Assembly (NCBI GenBank): GCA_023433965.1
Contig: JAEYTQ010000428.1
Coordinates: forward strand, 1 to 7,434
DNA: 7,434 nucleotides
From: Pseudomonadota bacterium
GTDB taxonomy: Bacteria; Pseudomonadota; Alphaproteobacteria; Rhizobiales; Xanthobacteraceae
Reading direction: 5' to 3'
Shown here: one piece after another, positions 1 to 5,714 of the stretch
Layout: each line of letters opens with the position of its first letter
How positions within the stretch are numbered: the first letter of the stretch is position 1
Made by a program: the position numbers and the translations under genes
The notes under the pieces: model-generated
Database searches by the model: none
What the model was told of the DNA's origin: nothing
The model's input: the letters and a program-made list of their open reading frames with translations, nothing else

Positions 1-514
1 GCCTCGCCTCGGCAGTAGCCGCGGCGAGCTGCGCGTAATCGGCGACGAGCCCGGGGAATTGCGTGAGCACGAAGACTGCGGTCTCGCGCGCCCGGCGCAA
101 AACCAGGAGGTCCCGCCGCAGCGGATCGGCTTCCGCGATCGCATTGATCGGCGCGGCTGCGAACCACGCCGCGAGCCAACGATAGAGCGCGGCGTTCAAG
201 GTACGGTCGGGAAAGATCGCGATGCGGTCGGGCAGGAAGATGGTCGCTGCGTCGCGGCCCGGCTGCTCAATCCGCTCCTCTCCGAGTCCGATGCGCTGCC
301 GCCAGCCGAGACGATGGCCCGCCCGGCGTGCGCCTGCACTCACGATCTGAACGCCGGTTTCGCCGCCAAGCGCGCGGAACATCACTGCGAGCCGCCCCCT
401 CACCTCGGCGAGCGCGACGGCGTGATCGTCGTGAACCGGATAGCGCGCGGTGCCGCCGACCATCCGGTGCCAGGCGCGGCCGACCGTCTCCTCAAGTTCG
501 AGGAAGTCGAGCAT
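1..514 (-). CDS. norD: NorD, nitric oxide reductase activation protein (N-terminal part, cut by window edge)
   Basis: This is the first 171 codons of norD; the rest lies left of the window. NorD proteins usually exceed 600 residues and end in a von Willebrand factor A (metal-binding) domain. They work with the AAA+ protein NorQ to mature the NorCB nitric oxide reductase. The visible part begins MLDFLELEETVGRAWHR and runs through ALYRWLAAWFAAAP around residues 109-122; the vWA/MIDAS motif is not in view. The ATG at 514-512 follows the norQ stop after only three bases (TGA-CTC-ATG), so the two are probably translationally coupled. No strong separate ribosome site is visible, only GGGTGA overlapping the norQ stop. 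The identification rests on position after norQ and on resemblance to NorD N-termini. A long opposite-strand reading frame covers the same DNA and is treated as a shadow. Confidence 0.9.
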   Translation of the reverse strand, partial: MLDFLELEETVGRAWHRMVGGTARYPVHDDHAVALAEVRGRLAVMFRALGGETGVQIVSAGARRAGHRLGWRQRIGLGEERIEQPGRDAATIFLPDRIAIFPDRTLNAALYRWLAAWFAAAPINAIAEADPLRRDLLVLRRARETAVFVLTQFPGLVADYAQLAAATAEAR

Positions 515-517
515 GAG

Positions 518-1330
518 TCACCCGATCACGGCACGCGCCACGTCGAGCAACGCCGCCTTGACGTCGGCATCGTCAGTGAGCGGCTCGATCATGCCGGCCA
601 GCACGGCATCGGCGACCGGTGTGCCCGCGGCAATCAGCGTCGCGCAATAGACGACGAGCCGGGTCGAGACGCCCTCCTCCAGATCGTGGCCCCTCAGCGC
701 GCGCAGCCGGCCAGCCAGCCCGACCAGCGGCCGCGCGCGCTCGGGCGGCAGTCCGCTTTCGGCGGACACCACGGCGATCTCCTGCTCGGGCGGCAGGAAA
801 CCGAATTCGATGGCGACGAAGCGCTGCCGCGTCGACGGCTTCAGCGCCTTGAGCAAGGTTTGGTAGCCGGGATTGTAGGAGACGACGAGCATGAAGCTCT
901 TGGGCGCGGCGAGCTCCTCCCCGGTGCGCTCGAGCGGCAGGATGCGGCGATCGTCGGTCAGGGGATGCAGCACCACGGTGACATCCTTGCGCGCTTCCAC
1001 GACCTCATCGAGATAGCAGATGCCGCCCTCGCGCACGGCGCGCGTCAAAGGTCCGTCTGCCCATACCGTATCGCCGCCGCGCAGCAGATAGCGGCCAGTC
1101 AGGTCGGCGGCGGTGAGATCGTCATGGCAGGCGACGGTGTGCAGCGGCAGGCCCAGCCGCGCCGCCATGTGCGCGACGAAACGCGTCTTGCCGCAGCCGG
1201 TCGGCCCCTTCAGCAGCACCGGCAGCTGATTGCGCCAGGCGTGCTCGAACAGCGCGCATTCGTTGCCGCTGGCGACGTAGGAAGGCAGCCGGGGTTCGGG
1301 CTTCGCCACGGCGAGAAGTGCTGCGTTCAT
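518..1330 (-). CDS. norQ: NorQ, MoxR-type AAA+ ATPase for nitric oxide reductase maturation
   Basis: Cytoplasmic AAA+ ATPase of the MoxR/NorQ/CbbQ family, 270 residues, the normal family length. With NorD it is thought to remodel or load cofactor into NorCB, probably including the non-heme iron site. Visible motifs: Walker A GPTGCGKT at residues 42-49; Walker B ICYLDEV at 104-110 with D108 and E109; a sensor-1 Asn at 153 in VSYNPGY; arginine-finger candidates in PSTRQRF near 165-171; and a sensor-2-like Arg in STRLVVY near 224. The ATG at 1330 is well supported: GGAGG lies six bases upstream, the best ribosome site in the window. It follows norB after a 61-base spacer holding a strong hairpin, and precedes norD by three bases. 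Very likely the third gene of norCBQD. Confidence 0.96.
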   Translation of the reverse strand: MNAALLAVAKPEPRLPSYVASGNECALFEHAWRNQLPVLLKGPTGCGKTRFVAHMAARLGLPLHTVACHDDLTAADLTGRYLLRGGDTVWADGPLTRAVREGGICYLDEVVEARKDVTVVLHPLTDDRRILPLERTGEELAAPKSFMLVVSYNPGYQTLLKALKPSTRQRFVAIEFGFLPPEQEIAVVSAESGLPPERARPLVGLAGRLRALRGHDLEEGVSTRLVVYCATLIAAGTPVADAVLAGMIEPLTDDADVKAALLDVARAVIG

Positions 1331-1336
1331 GATTTT

Positions 1337-1341
1337 CCTCC
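1337..1341 (-). promoter_or_regulatory. Strong Shine-Dalgarno of norQ
   Basis: Read on the minus strand this is GGAGG, six bases before the norQ ATG, followed by an A-rich spacer (AAAATC). It fixes the norQ start. It is clearly stronger than the sites in front of norB and norD, suggesting norQ is translated independently even though it sits behind a hairpin. Confidence 0.85.
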
Positions 1342-1355
1342 GGAATTCACTTAGG

Positions 1356-1385
1356 ATGGCGGCCGCGGCGAACCGCGGCCGCCAT
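1356..1385 (-). repeat. Perfect 13-bp hairpin between norB and norQ
   Basis: Two arms, ATGGCGGCCGCGG (1356-1368) and its exact complement (1373-1385), flank a four-base loop that reads TTCG on the transcribed strand. The hairpin lies six bases after the norB stop and 14 bases before the norQ Shine-Dalgarno. The stem has 11 G-C pairs out of 13. No T-run follows, so a simple intrinsic terminator is unlikely. A structure that protects the 3' end of norCB mRNA, marks a processing site or partly attenuates transcription into norQD fits better (inference). Each arm also contains the self-complementary octamer GCGGCCGC, so alternative folds are possible. Confidence 0.85.
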
Positions 1386-1391
1386 TTGCGT

Positions 1392-2738
1392 CTACTCGGC
1401 CGGCTGCAACGCGCCGGGGACTACCGCTTGCCTCTCGCGGCCAGGCACCAGTACGGCCCAGACGAACATCAGCGCCGAGACCGCGACGAATACGCCGGAG
1501 CCGAGCCGGACCCAGTAGAACATCGCGAGCTGGTCCTGCACGTCCATGTAACCCTGGCCGAGCACGCGCTGGAGATGAACCTGGACCACGCCGGCGAAGG
1601 TGAGCGCGAAGGTCATCACCATCATGGCCGTGCACATGATCCAGAAGCTCGCCATGGAGAGCCACTGATTGTAGGGCGCCCGTCCCCTGATCTGCGGGAT
1701 CGCATAGGCCATGACGGACAGATTGAGCATCACGTAGGCGCCGAAGAAAGCGAGGTGGCCGTGCGCGGCGGTAACCTGCGTACCATGGGTGTAGTAGTTC
1801 ACCGAAGACAGCGTGTGAAGGAAGCCCCAGACGCCGGCGCCGAGGAATGCCATCACGGAGCAACCGACCGACCACAACAGCGCGGCGCGATTCGGATGCT
1901 TGCGGCCGGCCTTCCAGGTCATCTGCACCGTGAAGATCACCATGGTGAAGAACGGCGCGACCTCGAGCGTGGAGAACAGCGAGCCGATCCACTGCCAGTA
2001 GCCGGGTGCGCCGATCCAGTAGAAATGGTGGCCGGTGCCGAGGATGCCGGAGAACAGGGCCAGCCCGATGATGACGTAGAGCCACTTCTCGACCACTTCG
2101 CGGTCGATGCCGTTGAGCTTGATCATGAGATAGGCCAGCACGGAGGCCATGATCAGCTCCCAGACGCCCTCGACCCAGAGATGGACGACGTACCACCAAT
2201 ACATCTTGTCGACCGCAAGGTTGACCGGATTGTAGAAGGCGAACAGGAAAAAGATGGCAACACCCCACAGGCCGAACAGCAGGATGTTCGTGATCGTGGT
2301 CTTGCGGCCCTTCAACGCCGTCATGGTGACGTTGAACAGGAACATCAGGCAGACCACGACGATGCCGACCTTGATGATGAAGGGCTGCTCGAGGAATTCG
2401 CGGCCCTCATGATAGTGGAAGAGGTAGCCGACCACGGCGACACCGGCTGCGCCGAAGAACATCCAGAACTGGATCTTCGCCAGCAGCGGGCTGTACAGCT
2501 CGGTCTCGGTCTCTTCCGGGAGCAGGAAGTAGGTCGCGCCCATGAAGCCGATCAGCGACCACACGATCAGCGCGTTGGTGTGGATCATCCTGACGACATT
2601 GAAAGGCAACAGGGTCGACAGCGTGTTGGGCAGGACATAGATCGTTCCGGCGACGAGGCCGAACAGGACCTGCGCGAGGAACAGAGTCAGCGCGCCGTAG
2701 AAATACAGCATCGCGACTTTCTGGGTCTGATATTTCAT
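1392..2738 (-). CDS. norB: NorB, catalytic subunit of cytochrome c-dependent nitric oxide reductase (cNor)
   Basis: Integral inner-membrane subunit that reduces 2 NO to N2O at a heme b3-FeB centre, using electrons passed from NorC. It has 448 residues with about twelve hydrophobic segments, as in the heme-copper oxidase superfamily. Expected ligands are all present: H53 (in HTNALIVW) and H328 for low-spin heme b; H326 (in AAHGHLAFFG) for heme b3; H186 (in VVHLWVEG), H237 and H238 (in GTGHHFYW) for FeB. The conserved glutamates E190, E194 and E259 (in STLEVAPF) are also present. Relative to the Pseudomonas aeruginosa enzyme, the central and later residues sit at a constant offset of 21. It lacks the N-terminal extension of quinol-type qNor, agreeing with the separate norC just upstream. 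The ATG at 2738 follows norC by 40 bases with only a weak purine-rich ribosome site (GAGACAGAGA region). No defect is seen. Confidence 0.98.
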   Translation of the reverse strand: MKYQTQKVAMLYFYGALTLFLAQVLFGLVAGTIYVLPNTLSTLLPFNVVRMIHTNALIVWSLIGFMGATYFLLPEETETELYSPLLAKIQFWMFFGAAGVAVVGYLFHYHEGREFLEQPFIIKVGIVVVCLMFLFNVTMTALKGRKTTITNILLFGLWGVAIFFLFAFYNPVNLAVDKMYWWYVVHLWVEGVWELIMASVLAYLMIKLNGIDREVVEKWLYVIIGLALFSGILGTGHHFYWIGAPGYWQWIGSLFSTLEVAPFFTMVIFTVQMTWKAGRKHPNRAALLWSVGCSVMAFLGAGVWGFLHTLSSVNYYTHGTQVTAAHGHLAFFGAYVMLNLSVMAYAIPQIRGRAPYNQWLSMASFWIMCTAMMVMTFALTFAGVVQVHLQRVLGQGYMDVQDQLAMFYWVRLGSGVFVAVSALMFVWAVLVPGRERQAVVPGALQPAE

Positions 2739-2778
2739 CTCAGGTTCTCTGTCTCGAGGGGTTCGGGAAGCGATGCGC

Positions 2779-3231
2779 TCAGCCCGCCTTGTTCGGCGGC
2801 CACTCCTGGCGCTTGATCTTGCTGGTCCATTCCAGGAAGTCGGCGAGATCGTCGAGTTCCTGGCCGGTGAGATTGAACTGCGGCATCTGCCGCCGACCCG
2901 GCGCGCCCGAGGGCTGCGATTGCATCCAGGCCTTCAGCGTCTCGCGCGCGGCGGCCGGATCTTCGTTGCCGCCCCAGCGATCCCAGACGTTACCGACCTC
3001 GGGCGCAAAGTAGGCGCCCTCGCCGAGCAGGGTGTGGCAGTTGATGCAGGAGTTCTTCTCCCAGACGTGCTTGCCGCGGGCGACGGACGAGGTCAGCGTG
3101 GCTGCGTCGGTCGAGGTCGTGGCCATGTAGTAATGGCTGTGCGCCGTCAGTCCTATGAAGATGGCGAAGAAAAAGGCCGAGCCGCCGTAGAAGACATTTC
3201 GAGCGGCCGACTTGGTCAGGCGTTCAGCCAT
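2779..3231 (-). CDS. norC: NorC, membrane-anchored cytochrome c subunit of nitric oxide reductase
   Basis: Electron-accepting subunit of cNor: it takes electrons from periplasmic cytochrome c or cupredoxin and passes them to heme b of NorB. The protein has 150 residues: a short cytoplasmic N-terminus, one membrane anchor at about residues 14-32 (YGGSAFFFAIFIGLTA), then a periplasmic cytochrome c domain. The heme c site is CINCH at 62-66. M116 in RRQMPQFN is the likely sixth ligand. LTGQELDDLADFLEW near 121-135 is the usual C-terminal helix. The ATG at 3231 was chosen because AAAGGA lies six bases upstream and the product then has the usual length. The frame stays open to a TTG at 3318, but that codon lies inside the promoter box, so the longer form is rejected. 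First gene of norCBQD, behind its own FNR-type promoter. Confidence 0.97.
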   Translation of the reverse strand: MAERLTKSAARNVFYGGSAFFFAIFIGLTAHSHYYMATTSTDAATLTSSVARGKHVWEKNSCINCHTLLGEGAYFAPEVGNVWDRWGGNEDPAAARETLKAWMQSQPSGAPGRRQMPQFNLTGQELDDLADFLEWTSKIKRQEWPPNKAG

Positions 3232-3237
3232 TGCCAA

Positions 3238-3243
3238 TCCTTT
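3238..3243 (-). promoter_or_regulatory. Shine-Dalgarno that fixes the norC start
   Basis: AAAGGA on the minus strand, six bases before the ATG at 3231. It decides between the 150-residue NorC and a 179-residue reading that would start at TTG 3318. Confidence 0.8.
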
Positions 3244-3269
3244 CCGGTTGATCCTTGCGAACTCGCGAT

Positions 3270-3318
3270 GGTGCGATTTATTGCCGCTTCGTCCGACGCG
3301 TTCTTTGTCAGGGCGCAA
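3270..3318 (-). promoter_or_regulatory. norC promoter with FNR/NnrR/FixK-type box
   Basis: On the minus strand the 14-mer TTGCGCCCTGACAA (3318-3305) fits the TTG-N8-CAA pattern bound by CRP/FNR-family regulators. A -10-like hexamer AATAAA occupies 3282-3277, bases 30-35 past the centre of the box. That predicts transcription from about 3270, with the box near -41.5 (class II activator position) and a leader of about 39 bases before norC. The box starts just eight bases after the norF stop, so norCBQD can be expressed apart from norEF. The two halves differ: TTGCG matches the palindrome at 4259-4272 and GACAA matches the one at 4222-4235. The family of regulator (NnrR, FixK2, Dnr or FNR) cannot be settled from sequence alone. 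Confidence 0.8.
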
Positions 3319-3326
3319 TGAGCGCG

Positions 3327-3593
3327 TCAGATCAGGGCGACGGCGGCCGAGGCGAGCCAGGCGAGCAGCAGCACGATGAGGATCCAGCTCGCGACGAGAC
3401 CGCGCCAGAGCGATGGGACGGCGCGGAGATCCATGAAGTCGAGCGCGATCCGGTGGCCCTTGAGGGCCGCGAAGGCGAGCAGCAGGGCGTTGCCGAGCAG
3501 CGCCCGCGGTATCAGCGGCGGCAGCAGGATGGTCGCAAGCGCAAGGCCGATCAAGACGAGCCAGGTGATGTCGACACGATCGGGCATCGTCAT
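3327..3593 (-). CDS. norF: NorF, small membrane protein of the nitric oxide reductase cluster (oxidase subunit IV-like)
   Basis: Eighty-eight-residue hydrophobic protein with three likely membrane segments (about residues 10-27, 31-46 and 65-87). A conserved-looking stretch, ALKGHRIALDFMDLR followed by WRGLV, lies before the last helix, as in NorF and related cytochrome c oxidase subunit IV-like proteins. NorF is reported to help produce fully active nitric oxide reductase, but its exact role is unsettled. Its ATG at 3593 overlaps the norE stop as ATGA, the signature of translational coupling. A second ATG at 3587 would remove only two residues. Position right after norE and before norC supports the name. 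Confidence 0.85.
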   Translation of the reverse strand: MTMPDRVDITWLVLIGLALATILLPPLIPRALLGNALLLAFAALKGHRIALDFMDLRAVPSLWRGLVASWILIVLLLAWLASAAVALI

Positions 3594-4165
3594 CTCACCA
3601 GATAGAGAATCGGGAACATCACGATCCAGACCAGATCGACCATGTGCCAGAAGGCCGCTCCCGTCTCGACGCCGGATATGCCGGCGCGGCGGCAGACCAC
3701 GGCGAGAATGATGATGCCGAGGCCAACGTGCAGGAGATGAAATCCGGTGAGCAGGAAGTAGAGCGTGAAGAAGGGGCTCGTCTCGAGCCCGGCCCCGCGT
3801 CCGATTTCTTTAGCGTACTCGGCCAGCTTGATCGCGATGAAAAGGCCGCCGAGCGCCATGGCGCCGAGAAGCCAGTATCGTGTCAGTGCTCGCTGTCCGT
3901 TCCGCGCGGCCCTGGTCGCCCGGGCCGCAGCCCAGCCGCTGGTCACCAGCACGATCGTGTTGAGACCGGCGAGATGCGAATCAAGCGTGGCCTGCCCGGC
4001 CGCGAATACTGCGGGGTGAACTGCCCGGGCGACGGAGAAGGCGCAGAGGAACAGGCCGAAGGCGACGAGTTCGCTGAAGATCAGCACCCAGATCATGGGG
4101 TCGCCGGGAAGATCCTGTAGAATTCCCCAGCCCGTTTCCCGCTGTTCGCACTCGGCCGCCGACAT
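3590..4165 (-). CDS. norE: NorE, cytochrome c oxidase subunit III-like protein of the nitric oxide reductase cluster
   Basis: Membrane protein of 191 residues in the heme-copper oxidase subunit III family, with five likely membrane helices (about 24-46, 66-82, 97-115, 131-157 and 171-190). Typical motifs are visible: PGDPMIWVLIFSEL at 20-33, LLTGFHLLHVGLG at 138-150 and FWHMVDLVWIVMFPILYL at 172-189. The last is the classic C-terminal subunit III signature. Five rather than seven helices and linkage to norF-norCBQD indicate NorE rather than a true oxidase CoxC/CtaE. NorE is not part of the purified NorCB enzyme and is thought to aid its activity or assembly. The ATG at 4165 has GGAAG five bases upstream. 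Its promoter region holds a perfect TTGTC-N4-GACAA palindrome. Confidence 0.92.
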   Translation of the reverse strand: MSAAECEQRETGWGILQDLPGDPMIWVLIFSELVAFGLFLCAFSVARAVHPAVFAAGQATLDSHLAGLNTIVLVTSGWAAARATRAARNGQRALTRYWLLGAMALGGLFIAIKLAEYAKEIGRGAGLETSPFFTLYFLLTGFHLLHVGLGIIILAVVCRRAGISGVETGAAFWHMVDLVWIVMFPILYLVR

Positions 4166-4186
4166 CGTCTCTTCCGGATCAGGACA

Positions 4187-4235
4187 CCAGCCAGACTTAG
4201 CCCGGCCGCCCGGTTCCGAATTTGTCGCCGGACAA
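4187..4235 (-). promoter_or_regulatory. norE promoter with perfect TTGTC-N4-GACAA palindrome
   Basis: TTGTCGCCGGACAA occupies 4222-4235. The inverted symmetry extends one further base each side (TTTGTC...GACAAA). It matches the TTG-N8-CAA family bound by NnrR/Dnr/FixK/FNR regulators. On the minus strand a weak -10-like hexamer TAAGTC sits at 4199-4194, exactly 30-35 bases past the centre. This predicts a start near 4187 and a leader of about 21 bases before norE. Geometry is identical to the norC promoter. The box is near certain as a pattern; the hexamer is a poor -10 match and is accepted mainly because of its spacing. Confidence 0.72.
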
Positions 4236-4258
4236 ACTGGAGGATTGCCGGCTCTTGT

Positions 4259-4307
4259 TTGCGCCGACGCAACGTTCAGCCGGCCGTATCGCAGTAACGT
4301 ACCGGCT
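4259..4307 (+). promoter_or_regulatory. Divergent promoter with perfect TTGCG-N4-CGCAA palindrome, for the small membrane gene
   Basis: TTGCGCCGACGCAA (4259-4272) is a perfect inverted repeat of the TTG-N8-CAA class and fits the FixK2-like form TTGC-N6-GCAA. On the plus strand TAACGT at 4295-4300 keeps the T, A and final T of a -10 box. It lies 30-35 bases past the palindrome centre, predicting a start near 4307. This points toward the plus-strand reading frame at 4337, not toward norE. Its centre is 37 bp from the norE palindrome, so each box would sit near -41.5 for its own promoter and near -78.5 for the other. An auxiliary role at norE is therefore also possible. Confidence 0.68.
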
Positions 4308-4336
4308 CAGAGCTTCACGGAGTGCCGAACGATCCC

Positions 4337-4504
4337 ATGAGCGATGCACAGATCGGGCTGATGACCGCAACACCCATCATCATTGCCTTCGCCATCGCGC
4401 TGCGGCGCATGGGCGTGCTGTCGACGGTGGCAACCGTATCGGCGGTGGGGCTTTCGATCGCGATCGCGACCGTGCTGTTCACGACGCAATCACCGCTACC
4501 GTAG
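4337..4504 (+). CDS. Small two-helix membrane protein, unrecognised, divergent from norE
   Basis: I do not recognise this gene. It encodes 55 residues beginning MSDAQIGLMTATPIII. There are two likely membrane helices, about residues 6-22 and 28-50, joined by a short basic turn (LRRMG at 22-26), and a short tail ending QSPLP. Reasons to think it is real: 44 of 55 third codon positions are G or C; the product is coherently amphipathic-free and hydrophobic; it is divergent from norE; and a FixK/FNR-type palindrome plus -10-like hexamer stands at the correct spacing upstream. The start is uncertain. ATG 4337 is preferred, but GGAG at 4319-4322 is 14 bases away, longer than usual. GTG 4322 would add five residues but overlaps that GGAG, and ATG 4361 would shorten the protein. 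It ends 19 bases before the convergent sugar permease gene. A role in NO or low-oxygen respiration is inferred only from context. Confidence 0.6.
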   Translation: MSDAQIGLMTATPIIIAFAIALRRMGVLSTVATVSAVGLSIAIATVLFTTQSPLP

Positions 4505-4523
4505 TGCCGGGGGCCACGAAGCG

Positions 4524-5714
4524 CTACCGCCGCTGATTGTACACGTCGATGCACACCGCTCCGAGCAGCACCAGCCCCTTGATCACCTGCTGATAGTCGA
4601 TGCCGATGCCGAGGATCGACATGCCGTTGTTCATCACGCCCATGATCATGGCGCCGACCACGGCACCGCCGACCCTTCCCACGCCGCCATAGGCAGAGGC
4701 GCCGCCGATGAAGCAGGCGGCGATGACGTCGAGCTCGAAGCCGAGCCCCGCTTTGGGCGTCGCGGTGTTGAGCCGGGCGGCGAAGACGAGACCGGCGAGT
4801 GCGGCGAGCACCCCCATGTTGACGAAGGTGAGGAAGGTCAGCCGCTCGGTCTTGATACCCGACAGGCTTGCAGCCTTCGCGTTTCCGCCGACCGCGTAGA
4901 TCTGCCGGCCGATCACGGTGCGGCGGGTGACGAAGCCATAGAGCGCGATCAGCGCGGTCATGATCACCAGTACGTTGGGCAGACCGCGGTGCGAGGCGAT
5001 CAGATAGGTGAAGTAGAGTACGGCGCAGGCGAGCAGGATGCTCTTGCCGAGGAAGAACGCGTAAGGCTCGACCTCGATACCGTGCGACTGCTCGCGCGAG
5101 CGGCCCTTGGCGCTTGCGTAGACGAGGCCGAGCGCGAGAACGGCGCCGATCAGCATGGACGTCGGATGCAGCGTGCCGGCCTCCGGCAGCAGTTCGGGAA
5201 TGAAGCCGGAGGACAGCTTCTGGAACGTCGCCGGGAACGGACCGAGCGACTGGCCCTGCAACACCGCGAGCGCTAGGCCTTTGAACACGAGCATGCCCGC
5301 CAGCGTGACGATGAAGGACGGGATCTTGAAATAGGCGACCCAATAGCCCTGCGCCGCACCGATGGCGGCACCGACCAGGAGGCAGGCGATGAAGGCGAGC
5401 GTGTAATCGACCTTGTAGGTCACCATCAGAACGGCGGCGACCGCACCGATGAAGCCCGCAACAGATCCGACCGACAGATCGATGTGCCCGGTGACGATGA
5501 CGAGCAGCATGCCGAGCGCCATGATGACGATGTAGCTATTCTGGAGCACCAGGTTGGTGAGGTTGAGAGGCTGCAGCAGCGTGCCGCCGGTCATGACCTG
5601 GAAGAACAGCATGATCGCGATCAGCGACAGCAGCATGCCGTAGTTGCGCAAATTGTTCTTGATGAAGCTGCCGTGCCGGCGTTCTTCAGGCAGCGATACC
5701 GTCTTGTCGGTCAT
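4524..5714 (-). CDS. mmsB: Multiple-monosaccharide ABC transporter permease (MmsB/GguB type)
   Basis: Inner-membrane permease of a carbohydrate ABC importer (CUT2 class, with RbsC, XylH and GguB). It has 396 residues, close to the usual GguB length, and about ten hydrophobic segments. Typical features: GMLLVIVTGHIDLSVGSVAG near residues 68-87, the conserved membrane motif of CUT2 permeases; YFKIPSFIVTLAGM around 128-141; and AVGGNAKAASLSGI in the second half, corresponding to the cytoplasmic EAA-like loop that docks the ATPase. The long insert after the fifth or sixth helix (about residues 160-220) is characteristic of XylH/GguB rather than RbsC. The ATG at 5714 overlaps the ATPase stop as ATGA, so the two are coupled. 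The substrate is probably a pentose or hexose such as xylose, arabinose, galactose or glucose; sequence alone does not decide. Some would name it gguB or xylH. Confidence 0.92.
   Translation of the reverse strand: MTDKTVSLPEERRHGSFIKNNLRNYGMLLSLIAIMLFFQVMTGGTLLQPLNLTNLVLQNSYIVIMALGMLLVIVTGHIDLSVGSVAGFIGAVAAVLMVTYKVDYTLAFIACLLVGAAIGAAQGYWVAYFKIPSFIVTLAGMLVFKGLALAVLQGQSLGPFPATFQKLSSGFIPELLPEAGTLHPTSMLIGAVLALGLVYASAKGRSREQSHGIEVEPYAFFLGKSILLACAVLYFTYLIASHRGLPNVLVIMTALIALYGFVTRRTVIGRQIYAVGGNAKAASLSGIKTERLTFLTFVNMGVLAALAGLVFAARLNTATPKAGLGFELDVIAACFIGGASAYGGVGRVGGAVVGAMIMGVMNNGMSILGIGIDYQQVIKGLVLLGAVCIDVYNQRR

Noticed and set aside
59..1354. Long plus-strand reading frame (431 codons) opposite norD and norQ
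   Set aside because: It is antisense to recognisable norQ/norD, has a low-complexity Arg/Gly/His-rich product with no family resemblance, and is expected by chance in GC-rich coding DNA.
1356..1385. norB-norQ hairpin as an intrinsic transcription terminator
   Set aside because: No T-rich run follows the stem on the minus strand, and norQD is needed with norCB, so full termination here is unlikely.
1329..2816. Long plus-strand reading frame (495 codons) opposite norB
   Set aside because: It is fully antisense to norB, which carries all expected heme and FeB ligands. The product is a charged His/Asp/Glu/Arg-rich shadow translation.
3232..3318. Longer NorC beginning at TTG 3318 (179 residues)
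   Set aside because: The TTG is the first half of the promoter box, the added 29 residues are not NorC-like, and AAAGGA stands at the proper distance from the ATG at 3231.
4494..4529. Eight-base direct repeat CGCTACCG at 4494-4501 and 4522-4529
   Set aside because: Too short to be meaningful in GC-rich DNA; there are no mobile-element genes or terminal inverted repeats around it.
4315..5343. Minus-strand 342-codon frame overlapping the permease gene and the small plus-strand gene
   Set aside because: Arg-rich out-of-frame translation of the permease coding region with no membrane segments; the permease frame is clearly the real one.
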